This document shows positions 1-11,431 of a DNA stretch of 64,000 bases, in pieces. A program made the position numbers and the translations under genes. This DNA comes from Todiramphus chloris collaris (Eukaryota > Chordata > Aves > Coraciiformes > Alcedinidae). Below the pieces are notes generated by a model. The model was not told the DNA's origin, did no database searches, and worked only from the letters and a program-made list of their open reading frames with translations. The stretch lies in NCBI GenBank assembly GCA_025345505.1, contig JANVCC010000062.1, positions 15,382,774 to 15,446,773 of the forward strand, in the 5' to 3' direction. Each line of letters begins with the position of its first letter. The stretch's first letter is position 1.

Positions 1-3000
1 ATAACTGCCCAGCCTTATCCTAAACAAAAGAGTGAGGCCAGTGTAGGTCTTGTAATTACTCTGATTTATCAGAAATATTTACTTAAGATGAATTGAATTT
101 AGAAATAATTCATAAATGTGTGAAACTTAATGTTGTGAAAAGGATGTCTGTGGGTTCTGTCTGTCTGTGATCCTAAAGTGATCTTTTAGGATTCATAAGG
201 AATTGTTCCCATTTCTGAGGTCCTTGATATTTTTTTTTGGTTTTTTTTTTCTTTCTTCTCAAAACCATCAGTCTCTGCAGCCAGCAAGAACAGTGTTACT
301 TCACAGCTCTGTTTATCTCATTCGTAGCTTGAGGTGGATTACTGGGCTAGGGGGACATAAATGTAGAACTCTACATAATAAAATCTTGTGGAATAATACC
401 ATTAAATAGTCACTTAGCTAACGGGGATCCAGGTGCAAAGAATCAGGGGACAAACTTTAACCCTTACAGAGATGGCATTTTAGTTGCCAAGATCTTCTTA
501 ATCTTCTTTTGTGTTCTTCAAAAACCCTGTTTCCTGTCATTCCCGCAAGATGCAGAGGATATGGGTGGAGTAGATTGTACATGACCAGAGTAAAGATGCC
601 TAATGTTTAACAGAACTGGCATATTTTAAAGCACTTGTGTGATTCTGGGAATTGCTGGGGAGCTGTCCCTGGGGAAAGGTGGAGGGGTGAGTGCAGGAAG
701 ACCACCTTTCCACCTCTCTTATACTGAGCTTTGGTGTATCGAAGGTAAAAATTCTCTAGCACGTTATCTTCTAAGATGTAGTTCTATTCTTAGACTCTCT
801 TTGTAAGATAATGTAATGTCAGAAATCTCCTTTAAACAGCTGCTAATGTCAAAATGATTATATAGATTTTTGGTCGTTATCTTCAGTGGCTTAATGTGAC
901 TAATCAATGGTTTAGAGTTCATAGAGGAAGAACCAGGATTTTATTGTGATGCCACTGACAAACGTTGAGAAGAAACCCTACAGCTTTAGAAAAGACAAAA
1001 AAAATTGAGGTACCAATCAGGTTACTTTGGTGTTTTGGTTTGTTTCGGTTTTTTTTCCCCGAAGGCTGTATGTTTTTGTGCAATACATGGTGAATGAGAA
1101 AACAATGTACTTCACTCTGTGGGTTCTCATTTTTGGTTCCTGGCAGGCTGGCATAGTCAAGTATCCTTGGTGGTAGAAGTAACTTCCTTATCGGTTTTCC
1201 CAAGTCTTGCGTTGTTAGTTTTCTGGTCACTGTGCACAGAGCGTTCTTCTAACGTACTCCGGAGGAGGTTAAACAATGGCCAGGTTAGAAGCGTGTGAGT
1301 ATGGGCAGCGCTAGCAGCAGAGTGCTGGTGTCATTCTGGAGGAATCATAAAGGAGTTCCATTTGTTTGGACATCAGTGCTATTCTCCAGTTCCAGAAGCC
1401 TAAACAAAAAGGATTAAACAACAAAAGCATCCAGAATGAGTTTAACAGTTGTATGAATGCTGGTGCGATGATTAAGGATTTTAGAGTTTGATTTTTTCAC
1501 CTTTATTATGCATTTTCCATTTGAACTTTTTAATAACTAATACATGCCATTTATGCAACTAGCAATATAAAGCTAGGTGATATTTTGTAACTATCTTCTA
1601 ATTACCTAAGCGTAAATTAGGATAAATCACCCAAAATGTTCTTTGTACTAAGACCTCACTAATCACTTCAAAATGTCCTGATAAACTGATATCGATATCT
1701 AATGATAATCAAGTTCAAATCCCTCCAGTTTGATTTATTTTGAACATTCCTGTACTTTGTTACACCACTATTGAGATTCAAATAGATTCACACATAACGT
1801 AGTGTAGACATAATTCAGTGGGCAAATTGTTCCATGCTAAGTGCATCTCAGATGTTTTTGATTTCCAGCATGCTTTCAAAGTAATGTGGGAATTATGGGA
1901 ACAAAAATATTTCCTTACCATTGCTAAGAGAATAACCAGTTTGTGGCTTTTATTATTTCATCTCTAATTGTATTGGGTTACTGCTTATTTTTCCTTTTTA
2001 CAACCCTTTGCACCATTCTTGCCACTAATTTATAACGCCGTTCTATGATAAAAACCTAGTACATAAAGGGCTAGTGTTAGAGAATTGGATAGGTTTTGCA
2101 GAGCTACACATCAAGATACATGCAGCTGCTATAAAAAGCCAAAGAAACTCAATTGCAATTTTATTGTCCACTTTGATAGATTTCCTGCCACCTTTGTAGC
2201 AGGGAAGCTGTTTGTCACTGTAACCCTCTCCTCCAACAGCTGCATGACGGTTTATAAGCACCAGCGGCTTTTCTAGCATAATTGCACTGCATTGGTTTCC
2301 TTGCACTCAGAATTTAGGTGTGTGTAAGCTTTTTAAAGCCAAATCTTAGTATTACTTATGTATTTTGCTCATTTCCATGTTAGATTTTTCTGATGTGTTC
2401 CAAGCATTACCACAGTGTTTACAAAGGTGCTGAATTCAATAGAAGCATTAAGGAAAAAATTAACCCACAACTCCAGCTTGTTCTAACTGGCCAGTGCTGA
2501 ATTGATGAAAGCCACTAAGAACTTTTTTTTTTTAAACATAGTAACCATGCTGGATAGGCCTCAGACTTTCCTCTGTCTAGCCATGTTACTTTGTAAAAAG
2601 GACCAATGATTTGGGGGTTAATGGTAGGAAACAAGTAGAGGCTGGTGGACAACTTGCCTTTTTGACCTTTCAGCTTCCTCAGGTTTTAAAAGAATATAAT
2701 GATTTACACAACATAATACACTCCTAAATTATCTGAATGTTTTAAACTACTGGGAAGAACTAGCATTTGCTTCTTTCAGGTCCTATTTTACTACTTAAAA
2801 GTTGCTTCGTGTTACCCTGTGAATTGATTAAAGAGGAGATATTTGGGTAAATTCTGATTTATAAATTTTAGTAGCTCAAGAAATTTTCATTGAGTAAGAC
2901 TCGGAGGTGTTAATAATGTATAACCTAAGTTTTACTGCTGTGTAAGTGGAAATTGTGTAAGTGGAAAAATTCTGTTCACTGATCTGAATGGGAAGAAGTA

Positions 3001-3790
3001 AAAAGGCAAAGGCAGCAAAGATTAGGTGGTGCAGGAGTTAATATGCACTGGCAAGTTAAAAACTAATTTACAGACAAGCCAACATGGCTCAGTAGAAAGT
3101 AACAGGCCATGAGGATCTCCTGAGTCCAAATCCCGTTGTCTTTCATGAATTGTTGAGGAAAGTTTTTTGTCTTCATTTTTTCCTCCCTGTTTTGAGAAGG
3201 TAGGGTCTCCTGCAGTGTCTTGTGCAGGCATTTTTAGCTCTGGAGCATTCTGAAGGCTACACATGTTCTTCAGCCCTCTGAAGAGTGTCTGCATTGCACT
3301 GAGAGGAAGCAGAGGTAGGTAGCCAAGGGGGTCATTGTACTGCAGTTTTTTGTTTCTCAGTTGTGCAATACCTGATACATCAATGAAGCAAAGCTGAGGG
3401 AGATGCAAATTAAGCAGTGTGCTTTAAATGCTTAAAATTCTTAAATACGGCAGTCATTCATGTGGAAAGAACATCTGGGTAGAGGAAGCTGCACAGAAGC
3501 TTTAAAAGAAAAGTATGACAGAATTGCTACTGGATGGGATGGGTCACAGGTCTCAAAAAGAAGAAATGGGGAAACATTTGCAGTAGAAAGATCGGATGCC
3601 TAAAGAGGCAAACAGCTATGAAATAGTCTTCTTAAGCAGATATGATCTGAAGAGAGAATGGGATTCTCATCTGTATAACTTGGTATAAAAATCACTGGAA
3701 GGTGGTACTTCTTTCTGCAACCTCATGTGACCACCTCAGCTTTTGCTGCAGAGTTTGAAGCAAAACTCTTTCATACTTATTGCATACTGG

Positions 3791-3856
3791 CAGCAGGGTT
3801 GGAGCTAGATAATCTTTAAGCTCCCTTCCAACCCAAACCCTTCTATGATTCTATGA
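3791..3856 (+). repeat. CR1 retroposon 3' end
   Basis: About 66 bp match the 3' end of an avian CR1 non-LTR retroposon in plus orientation: the AGGGTTGGAGCTAGAT block, then CTCCCTTCCAACCCAAACC, then the terminal TTCTATGATTCTATGA direct repeat that ends CR1 copies instead of poly-A. The copy is heavily 5' truncated, as is usual for CR1. Its upstream boundary is uncertain, because the sequence before 3791 no longer resembles the consensus. Confidence 0.85.
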
Positions 3857-3972
3857 AACAGTGAATCTGTTCGCAACATATTTTTTTGTTGTTCACAAGT
3901 AAATATCGATGCGCTCAAGGCAGAATTTGACAGTCAGGAGAACTGTATGGTGGCAGGGTTTGAGATAGAGAG

Positions 3973-4003
3973 GCACTATATACCTCAAGAGGGTATATAG
4001 TGC
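3973..4003. repeat. Perfect 12-bp inverted repeat with 7-nt loop
   Basis: Arm GCACTATATACC (3973-3984) is followed by loop TCAAGAG (3985-3991) and the exact reverse complement GGTATATAGTGC (3992-4003). The loop heptamer occurs again immediately after the second arm (4004-4010). No function is assigned. It could arise from a templated replication error or be the relic of a small mobile element. Confidence 0.8.
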
Positions 4004-4121
4004 TCAAGAGCTGACAGGGAAAAAGGCAGGTGTTTTGCTACTGAGATGAAAATGCAGGATGCAGGACCGTGAAATTGTTTGGGACAGTGTCTTTTTTTAT
4101 TTTGGGGTTGGTTGTCCCGTT

Positions 4122-4138
4122 CCCCCCCCCCACCCCCC
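4122..4138. repeat. Poly-C tract
   Basis: A run of cytosines interrupted by one A, deep in the intron. It is low-complexity sequence, likely length-polymorphic and prone to assembly error. Confidence 0.9.
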
Positions 4139-4724
4139 TTCTAACCCTCCGTACCTTGTGTGTCAGTGAATACTTTCCTGGTGGGAGCTTAGACTCCCTA
4201 TAGAAACTAGTCCTATGTAGTGTCCTGCATAATATACGTTAACTTGCTTTTCTGAGCTTTCTTCTGTGAGCCACTCAGAAATAACTCCGAGATTCCCCAG
4301 GTCAGTGGGTCACAGACTGTAAGTCAGTGTGTGGTGCACACAGTACCTTTGTATCCTTCACTTCACTGAACTGAAAATTAGGTTTGCTATCTTCCCATCT
4401 AAACAGACCCGGTTTTGTTTGGAGATTAGTTTCCACTTTTGACCAGTTTGTGTTGCTAGAGGAGAAGTGGAAAAATAGGTCAATAAATGTCCTTGTTAAG
4501 ATGTAAAAAGTTGTAAGGCTCCCTGGAATTATGAAGAGTGTATTGATGGTGTCAGCAGCACAGGAGCTAGTTTGCGCTGCGCAGACTCTATAAGGAAACA
4601 GCGTTTGTCTATAATTGTCTGACCTGCCTGGCAGACATTCCCTCCTTCTCTCTACTTAACAAAATTGCCCACCTGATAATGGAAAAAAAGCACAAAATCT
4701 TAACGTATAGTTAAAATATTTTCC

Positions 4725-5045
4725 CTATGTTCTTTAATGCAAATGTCAATCATCTTAACCTTTTTCATTGCCGTATGCTAATTTTTCTTCCTGGCAATTA
4801 GTAAATGTTGGATGTCAAATTAAGTTACAATTAATGGCAGAAGCAAATGTTGCAGTTATTAGCTCACAAGTGTCCTTAACTAGTAGTGCGTAGAGATGCC
4901 TTCCAAGCATTGCAAACAGCTATGGATTAACCATCAAATGTTGGTGAAGATTAATGATTGGCCTTTTAGCTCACTAATTTAGTACAATTTCTGGTAATTA
5001 ATTTTGTATTAACAGCTTTACAGTTGCAAATGCCTTAAGGAAAAT
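4725..5045. promoter_or_regulatory. Candidate conserved non-coding element, AT-rich
   Basis: This intronic block is free of low-complexity runs and dense in homeodomain-type cores: GCAATTAG, ACAATTAATGG, GATTAATGATTGG and GGTAATTAATT. Its texture resembles vertebrate developmental conserved non-coding elements. LRBA introns are known to surround the developmental gene MAB21L2 in other vertebrates. This is inferred from composition only, and conservation was not tested. Confidence 0.3.
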
Positions 5046-6816
5046 AAAAAATGACTTTACTTAAGTACATTTAAGGCTCTGCAAGATAACAGTTGTCTTG
5101 TGAATCGTTGGGTCTGCAGATCCTAAAGTTTAACCTTTAATACCTTTAAAGACTCTGTCTACTTGTATTTAGTAATCATAATTTCTACTGGATTTTCATT
5201 TTTGCTGTTTCTCATTTTTACTTTTATTTACCTAAGGTTGTTTTCTTTGAGAGTGTATTGTTTGGCTTTGTGAACGTGTGCTTCATGAACACCATGTCAC
5301 AGAACAGAACTGTGGGGGAAGAATCGTCCAGTGCCTCCGTCACAGTACCACAATTTCTTGGTTTCCTGTCAAACCAAATGACAAATTGATATAGTTAGTA
5401 GACCTGTTTATACAGGCTTCTGGAAAAGTTGGATTTTACAAAGCAGTGTTTCTTAAATTTGTTTTCTTTTTATATAAATAAGAAAACCTCAAGCTCAAAA
5501 TGCATATTGGAAAATACTGGTTTAAGTTGTCTGTGTAATTTTGTGCATTGTTATTTTAATCTGAATGTTACTTAGTGGATAATATTTAACACATGAAGTG
5601 ACATGAATTCTTTCTGCTGTTCATGACAGCAGTAGAAATGGCTATCCTTTTTAAGTCATGGGTCCCAAACCATTGTCCATTCCCTGCTTTGGATGAGACC
5701 AACTGTGAAATTTCATTGCATCGCTCTACTAGTATTTTTAGTATTTAGTAGTATTTTTAACTGCAAACCACAGTTGGGCAAAGATTATTGTGTGGTTGGT
5801 TGCATCTCGAACCTACACTGTCTGTGGAACTCATACTTGTAACTTTCAACAGTTGTAGTTGGAAAAACAAGGCTGTTGAGTTGGTAATTCACTATTCACA
5901 TTTTTATATTCAAGATGAAGATGAATACCTATGGTGCCTGTCTGGTTTCAAGGCAGCCCACACAGCTTATTAGGAAAAACTAAACATGCAACAGGAATCT
6001 CTTCTAAGAGCCAAAAGAGAGAAAGTAGCATGGGACGATTTTGAAAAATGAATAAGTATATATTGCTAATAAATACTGTGGGGCTTTTTATTCTATTTTT
6101 AAATAGAACTTGGTTTTGTGATTGTTGGATTATGAAAAATAAGGCGTTTTAGATCTAGATGAAATTTTTTTCCAGCATTGAAGTGTCTTTTAAGTGAGAA
6201 GTTAGGATGTGAGGGAAAGATTTTGCAGCTACCCAGACTCCATTGTTGGCAAGGCAATAAGTACTTAATATCAACTGAAATGTTTGCTGTGGCATGTTTA
6301 TTAATGAGGCAGTGAAGTTGCTAATGAGGGTCCAGAAAATGTGAAGCTTACAGTAATGTAATAAGTATGACTTGAGCATAGTAATGTTGTTAGGATCACA
6401 GAGATGCAGTGAAGAGATACCAGCTCAATTCAAATTCCCAGTACAAACTGGGAAGATGAGGAATGGGAATTGCTCTTTATGTGAGAGAGCATTTGGAGTG
6501 CTTGGAGCTCTGCCTGGGGATGGATAAGGAGACAACTGAGAGTTTAGTACTGAACGGCCAGCCCTGCAAACCATCACTCTGATTCATTCCGTTAAGATGG
6601 AATTGTTGCTACTGAACATATTCTGAGAGTGATGTACTGTTCTCCATTGCACTCACCTCTAAGCACTGAAGAAAATAATGTAACAAACAGGTTTGTCCAC
6701 CCACTCTCTTGTGATCATCTTAGTGTCATTGTGCCTATCCCCATTTGTATCGGGGAGGGGTGGCCACAGCAGGAATAGAAGTTGACATACATGTCTCCCT
6801 CATTTGCCCCTTTTCA

Positions 6817-6840
6817 CCCCCCCCCAAAAAAAAAAAAAAA
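6817..6840. repeat. C/A homopolymer pair
   Basis: Nine C residues are followed directly by fifteen A residues. It is a simple low-complexity tract within the intron; read on the other strand it is T15G9. Confidence 0.9.
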
Positions 6841-7434
6841 GGCGAGAGAGAGAATTAAAAAAAGAAAAAGGCGTCGTTCTCTTCTTCATCTTTGTGTTGC
6901 TTTGTCAGGGTTCGGGGAGCTAGAGAAGTATGATTTTTGAGGAAGACCTGAGACCTGTGTTTTGGAAGCAGTGCATAACCAAATGAGAATCCAGGTCTTA
7001 AACTTGGATGCAGCTTTACAGCGTTAAAAAAAGCCATGTGTGCAGTGTAGCTGAGGCCTGCAAATGCTTTTAAGGAGTCATTTTTTCCTTTGTATTTTTC
7101 AAAGTGGTTGTTGCAGTACCAAGTCTGATGCCGCAGACAGAAATGAGTCAAGGCAGCGGTGTTACCACAGATTTGTTAGGGCTGTTCTTCCATGGTGTAG
7201 GTAACATGCGTAGGTGTTGTGGGTCAGGGTGCTTTTTGGAAAGTACATTCCATAAGTGTTGCTGAAATTCTACAATATCTCTTTAGTACTTGTTGGAATA
7301 AAACTTTTTAGTAGTTTTGGAAATGGAGGAAGCAATAGGGGGAGAGAGAAGAGGGAGAGCTAGGTGGAGATATTCTCAAGTTGTCAAGATTTCTTCTATA
7401 GAAAAGTAATGATTTGATCCAAAGTAGCAGCTTT

Positions 7435-7690
7435 GCCTAATTATGTTTTTGAAAACAAAAGTGCAAGGGAGAGCTTATTAGCATGATTTATTTTGGATTC
7501 ATTTTGACATCCTAGCTGTGGTACGGTTCAGGAAGGAAGAATTTCTAAAATAAGAATGACCTGTGTGCTCTATTTAGAAATCAATTTAATATTTTATAGA
7601 TCCATTGTGACAGATGGATGAACTTTCAATCATTTGTAATTATTCATACTTCTTTGTTTGTATGCAACTGATGTAAAGCTAGTACAGGAA
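7435..7690. promoter_or_regulatory. Candidate conserved non-coding element
   Basis: A non-repetitive AT-rich intronic stretch with homeodomain/TALE-like words: CTAATTATG near 7437, TGACAG at 7608-7613 (MEIS/PBX-type core), then CAATCATTTGTAATTATTCA around 7628-7647. There is no coding potential. The call is inferred from sequence texture only, and a chance cluster in AT-rich DNA is possible. Confidence 0.25.
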
Positions 7691-9152
7691 GACTTTTGAT
7701 TCTTTTAAACAGAAAGAGGAAGATATCCCAGTTCCATTGCTGAATACTCAAGTTTCAATTAAATCAACTTGAACAAGTAACATGCTTCAGGTCATGTGTT
7801 AGAATAGTACTCTGCTCCTACAGTACTTTAATTTATATTTGATGGGGAAAAAAGTATGTTAACAACATCAGCCTGCCAGGAATATTCCTTTTTACCTTTG
7901 CTCTTTCTTTGCTTCTCCCTGATTTGTTAACTATAATTTCTAGTGTCGTTTTACTCTGTCAAGTTAGTTTTTGACTTACATGTATCCTCTCAAGAGAAAA
8001 TACTCCTACTGACTAATCATCACTTCAAATACCATGTACATGGATTTTTTTAGATGAGATACAAATGAATGAGTTTAGTATGTAAGAGAATTAAAAAAAA
8101 AGTGCAGTTGTATGTTTAGTAAAATGTACTGCTCTGCTTTGTCTGGGGAAAATGTTGATGATAAAGAAAATGGCTTAAAAAAATAAAGCCCTCAGCTGCA
8201 GTTCACGTGATGGGAAAATTTTGAGAACTAAGCTTACGGATAGATTAACACTTCTGTTATAGAACATAAATATAAATCCTAAACAGAAAGTATGGACAAA
8301 CTAAATTGAATGATAATGTAATAAAAACTTCAGTTAGTCTAGTGAGATTTCTTTCAACACACAGCTATTTATTTCGGCAGATTAATTTTATCAGTTTGTA
8401 TATAAAGAATTTTTCTATTTCTTTGTATACCTAAGCTCAATAATAAAAAAAACCTTTTTCAGCTCATCTGTGGGAAGCTGTTCTTTCTTGAATCTGATTC
8501 TGTGGCTGTTGTCATGTGCCTTTTGGACTGGGTGAATAGCATTCACCAAGTCCTCTGGAGAATTTTAGGTATCTTTTGGAGCTCTCCAGGATTCTGCCTT
8601 CATTACACGCTTGTCTCTGCTCTGATTTTATTGGATTGTATTTTTCTGTAAACTTGTTGGAAGTTTATTCATCTGTGTGGATTGTTGACTGTACTCAAGG
8701 TGCTCAAATGATGTGAAAGCTCAGCTATAGGAAGTGCTCCTGCTACTTGTCACACTGTCCTTTATAACAAAATTGAGATTGTCAGCTACCTCAAACTTAG
8801 TACTGCTGTCACATTTTGTTTGCATCTTATATAATTACATGAATGCAAGTAACACAGCCATCTCTAATTACAGATAAGTGTAATCAGACTAGGAAATAAA
8901 GCGTTAACTATAAAAAAAACTTTAAACATTTTCACTTCTTTGACTAGACATTTTCAGTTCTTTTACTAGTAGTCATCTTTAGAACTCCCCAACACGAAAT
9001 TATTTTTTATCATAAGGACAGTATCCAATATAAATTTTTAATATAACCTGGTGATTTGAGCAATGGTTTTGATTTTCTTTTTTCAGAGAAAACAGTTGAT
9101 ATGTAATTTTTAATATATAATTTTAAATGTACTTTCAACTCTGTTGTTTTAG

Positions 9153-10175
9153 GTAACTTTTGAAATGCACAAGGAGAGTCTTTCTCAACTGTACAGGGAG
9201 TACCAAGGGAAAGGAGATGAAGGGAGTGGAATATGTTCTCCAGCTCCTATTAGAACAATCTCTGGAGTAAGCAAAGATGCTGAAACAAAGGGAAAGCAGC
9301 AATGTTTGGGATTAAAGGAAAATGCTGCTGCTTCTTCCTGCGTTACTGATGATGTTAAAGAGTGTGGTACTAGAAAAAGAGAGACAAATACCTCGTCAGA
9401 TGGTGACCAACAAACTCATTCAGTGTCTAATCATAGGGAGGAGTTAGAGGGGGAAGACAGGAAGACTACAGAGGATTTAAAAGCAGTGCTTCCTGTGGAA
9501 TTTTCTCCAGAACCAGAAGCAATAAAGTCCAGTGTTTCAGAAATTAGTACTGGAATAGCTGAAGCAATTGAAGATTCTCTGAGCAAAGCTGATGAACCTG
9601 TGGAAGAAATAGCTGTCACTGATTTAGTAGTGAAAACTGGTCTGGAAGGAAAAACTCCCGAAAGTCCAGAAAGACTGGAAAAATCAACAGTAGAGGTGGA
9701 AGATGAAGATGACTTTGTGGATTTGAAAGAGGAAAGTAGCCTGCCTTTGCCTTCAGAAGAGACTGTAGACACGAACAAGGAACATAGCTCTGATGAAAGC
9801 CAAGTGAGAAAGCAGGACAAAGCAACAGAGAAGCAACCCGAATCTGTGCTTTTAAAATCCAAGGATACTGGTGGTGTGGATGGGAATAAACAAGAACCAA
9901 CTTCTTCACCGGAAACAGTGAGTTCTGCAGCTCAAGAAGTAGCAACTCAGCAGGATACAGAAGAGAAAAAGAAGCTGGAGGAAGAAAAGATTCTTTTAAA
10001 TGAAACTAAAAGAGCTGAAGAAAATGCAAATGCACATGTGCCAGATCCTGCTGGAGCCTCTGAGAGAAGAATCGCCAAGCTTGATGTTTCCAGTGTTGCA
10101 TCAGATACAGAAAGACTGGAACTGAAAGCGAACACGTGTCTAGAAGCACCTCTACACCCCAGATCCATACCTGAG
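9153..10175 (+). CDS. LRBA: LRBA exon A: large acidic linker exon
   Basis: This 1,023-nt exon encodes 341 residues (window codons 1-341), phase 0 at both ends. Acceptor TTTTAG ends at 9152 and donor GTAATT starts at 10176. It opens with VTFEMHKESLSQLYREYQGK, the conserved boundary after the N-terminal half of LRBA. It then runs through a long Glu/Asp/Ser/Lys-rich stretch, probably disordered, including the acidic EDEDDFVDLKEESS, and closes near the conserved AKLDVSSVASDTERLELKA. The middle diverges strongly from human, as expected of a linker. A possible amphipathic helix, SEISTGIAEAIEDSL, lies about one third of the way in. LRBA has been described as AKAP-like, but I cannot show that this helix is the PKA-binding site. 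The frame reads past the donor to a stop at 10203, which is intronic. Confidence 0.95.
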
Positions 10176-11252
10176 GTAATTTCTACCTGTCCTTTTTCTG
10201 TCTAGCTTAAAAAGAAAAGGAAGTTTTTATTTTTTGAGTTTTTTGGAAAAAAGTGTGCCGATACACATTGTGGGGATTTTAATGTGTGTGGATTTTGTGA
10301 CTTTTCTAAAGACTTTTTTCAAGCCTTCATTAAAATAGCCGTAAGTCTCACTAATCTGTGTCCTGAGAAGTCTCTAAGATTTTATTCTTTGTATATTCAC
10401 TTACGGATGCTGATGGAGACTTGAGTATTTGGCTAGATGAACTCTATCTGTGTTGGTACTTCTGTTCTTAAGAGGAACTGAAAGGAACACTTACATATTC
10501 TGGAACATTATATATTTTGAGGCCATGTTTTCTAGAATTTCTTCTGCTTCTTTACTCAACTTCCCAACTCATAAGTATTGAGGGGCAAATGTTGATTGTG
10601 AAGAAATAAAAATATTGCTAGGTTTCTTTCCTATCCTGATGGAACTTGTGGAAATATTTCTTACAGTAGCTACTCTGTAGGTACACAAAAAAAAAAGGTA
10701 AAAAAACCAGCCCCAAAACGATAAGATTTTGTAGGATTGTAACTCCATCATGTTCACCTACCTCTTCTGTGCAAGTGTAATTTAATACTGGGCTTCTGTT
10801 GCATGCTGCAGTGCTCCACCCATCTAGTCTTTAGTTTCTAACTCGGCTGTTCATGGTTAAATAGTCACGTATCCGAGTACTTCCCTTCTGCAGAGTTACC
10901 TGCTAATGGATGCTCTTCATTCTGCACCATTCTTCCTTAAAGGAGGAAACCCACTGTCTACAGCAACATACACTGCCGCTGTGGTAAGGCTGGGGTGCTG
11001 CTTGTGTATGCTGGATTGGCAGATGTGGTAGTGCAGCTGTATTCTAGTCCATAGGCTTGGCTATACCCAGTAAATAGTGTTGGTCTAGTAGTTGTAGCTT
11101 TATTTGGAACCATCTACACAGTCTAAGCTTGTTGAGTATTTAAAATCTCAAGTCTATTAAATGCATTTCAGTGTGTGACATGGAAACTAATAACCGGACT
11201 GTGTTGGGATTTTTTGTGTTCTGGTTTTTTTGTCTGTAAACCGTGTATTCAG
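10176..11252 (+). other. LRBA: LRBA intron A-B
   Basis: A 1,077-nt GT-AG intron (GTAATT ... GTATTCAG). It contains an oligo-A run near 10686-10697 and otherwise ordinary AT-rich DNA. No repeat or RNA gene was recognised. Confidence 0.9.
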
Positions 11253-11431
11253 GCCTCAAGGCAGCAAGACTCTTCGGGACAAGGGCTAGCTGCTGCTACA
11301 TCGAATGAGCAGAGAAGAGACTCCAGGTCAACTGTGTTCCGTATTCCGGAGTTTAAGTGGTCACTGATGCATCAGCGCTTGCTCACAGATTTACTCTTTT
11401 CCATAGAAACAGATATACAGATGTGGAGGAG
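11253..11431 (+). CDS. LRBA: LRBA exon B
   Basis: A 179-nt exon (window codons 342-400 plus two bases), phase 0 in and 2 out. Acceptor TATTCAG ends at 11252 and donor GTAAAT starts at 11432. It completes the linker and enters the strongly conserved region shared by LRBA and [21 protein letters not shown], then [20 protein letters not shown]. The last two bases (AG) join the first base of exon C to make Ser in WRSHSTK, which fixes the donor. The RRDS sequence just before the conserved block is a basophilic-kinase-like site by pattern; whether it is phosphorylated is unknown. Confidence 0.96.

Larger units (their letters stand above)
1..9152 (+). other. LRBA: LRBA intron, 3' part, before exon A
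   Basis: AT-rich intronic DNA with no exon that I can recognise. The preceding LRBA exon should encode a peptide resembling WPGWRVWVDTL; it was not found by eye, so this intron probably starts before the window. It ends in a pyrimidine-rich tract and TTTTAG at 9147-9152. It holds a CR1 3' end (about 3791-3856), a perfect hairpin (3973-4003), poly-C and C/A tracts (4122-4138, 6817-6840) and two AT-rich blocks with homeodomain-type core motifs (about 4725-5045 and 7435-7690). The open frames here, including a 128-codon one on the minus strand at 3022-3408, resemble no family I know. Confidence 0.8.

Noticed and set aside
1705-1722. tRNA B-box-like GTTCAAATCC
   Set aside because: No matching A box or cloverleaf stems at tRNA spacing and no tRNA-derived SINE body.
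3022-3408. Minus-strand open frame of 128 codons
   Set aside because: No recognisable domain, no splice or promoter context and no homologue I know. Frames of this length occur by chance in 64 kb.
9431-10168. Minus-strand open frames opposite exon A
   Set aside because: Ser/Phe-rich shadows of the acidic coding strand, produced by its GAA/GAG/AAA codons read in reverse.
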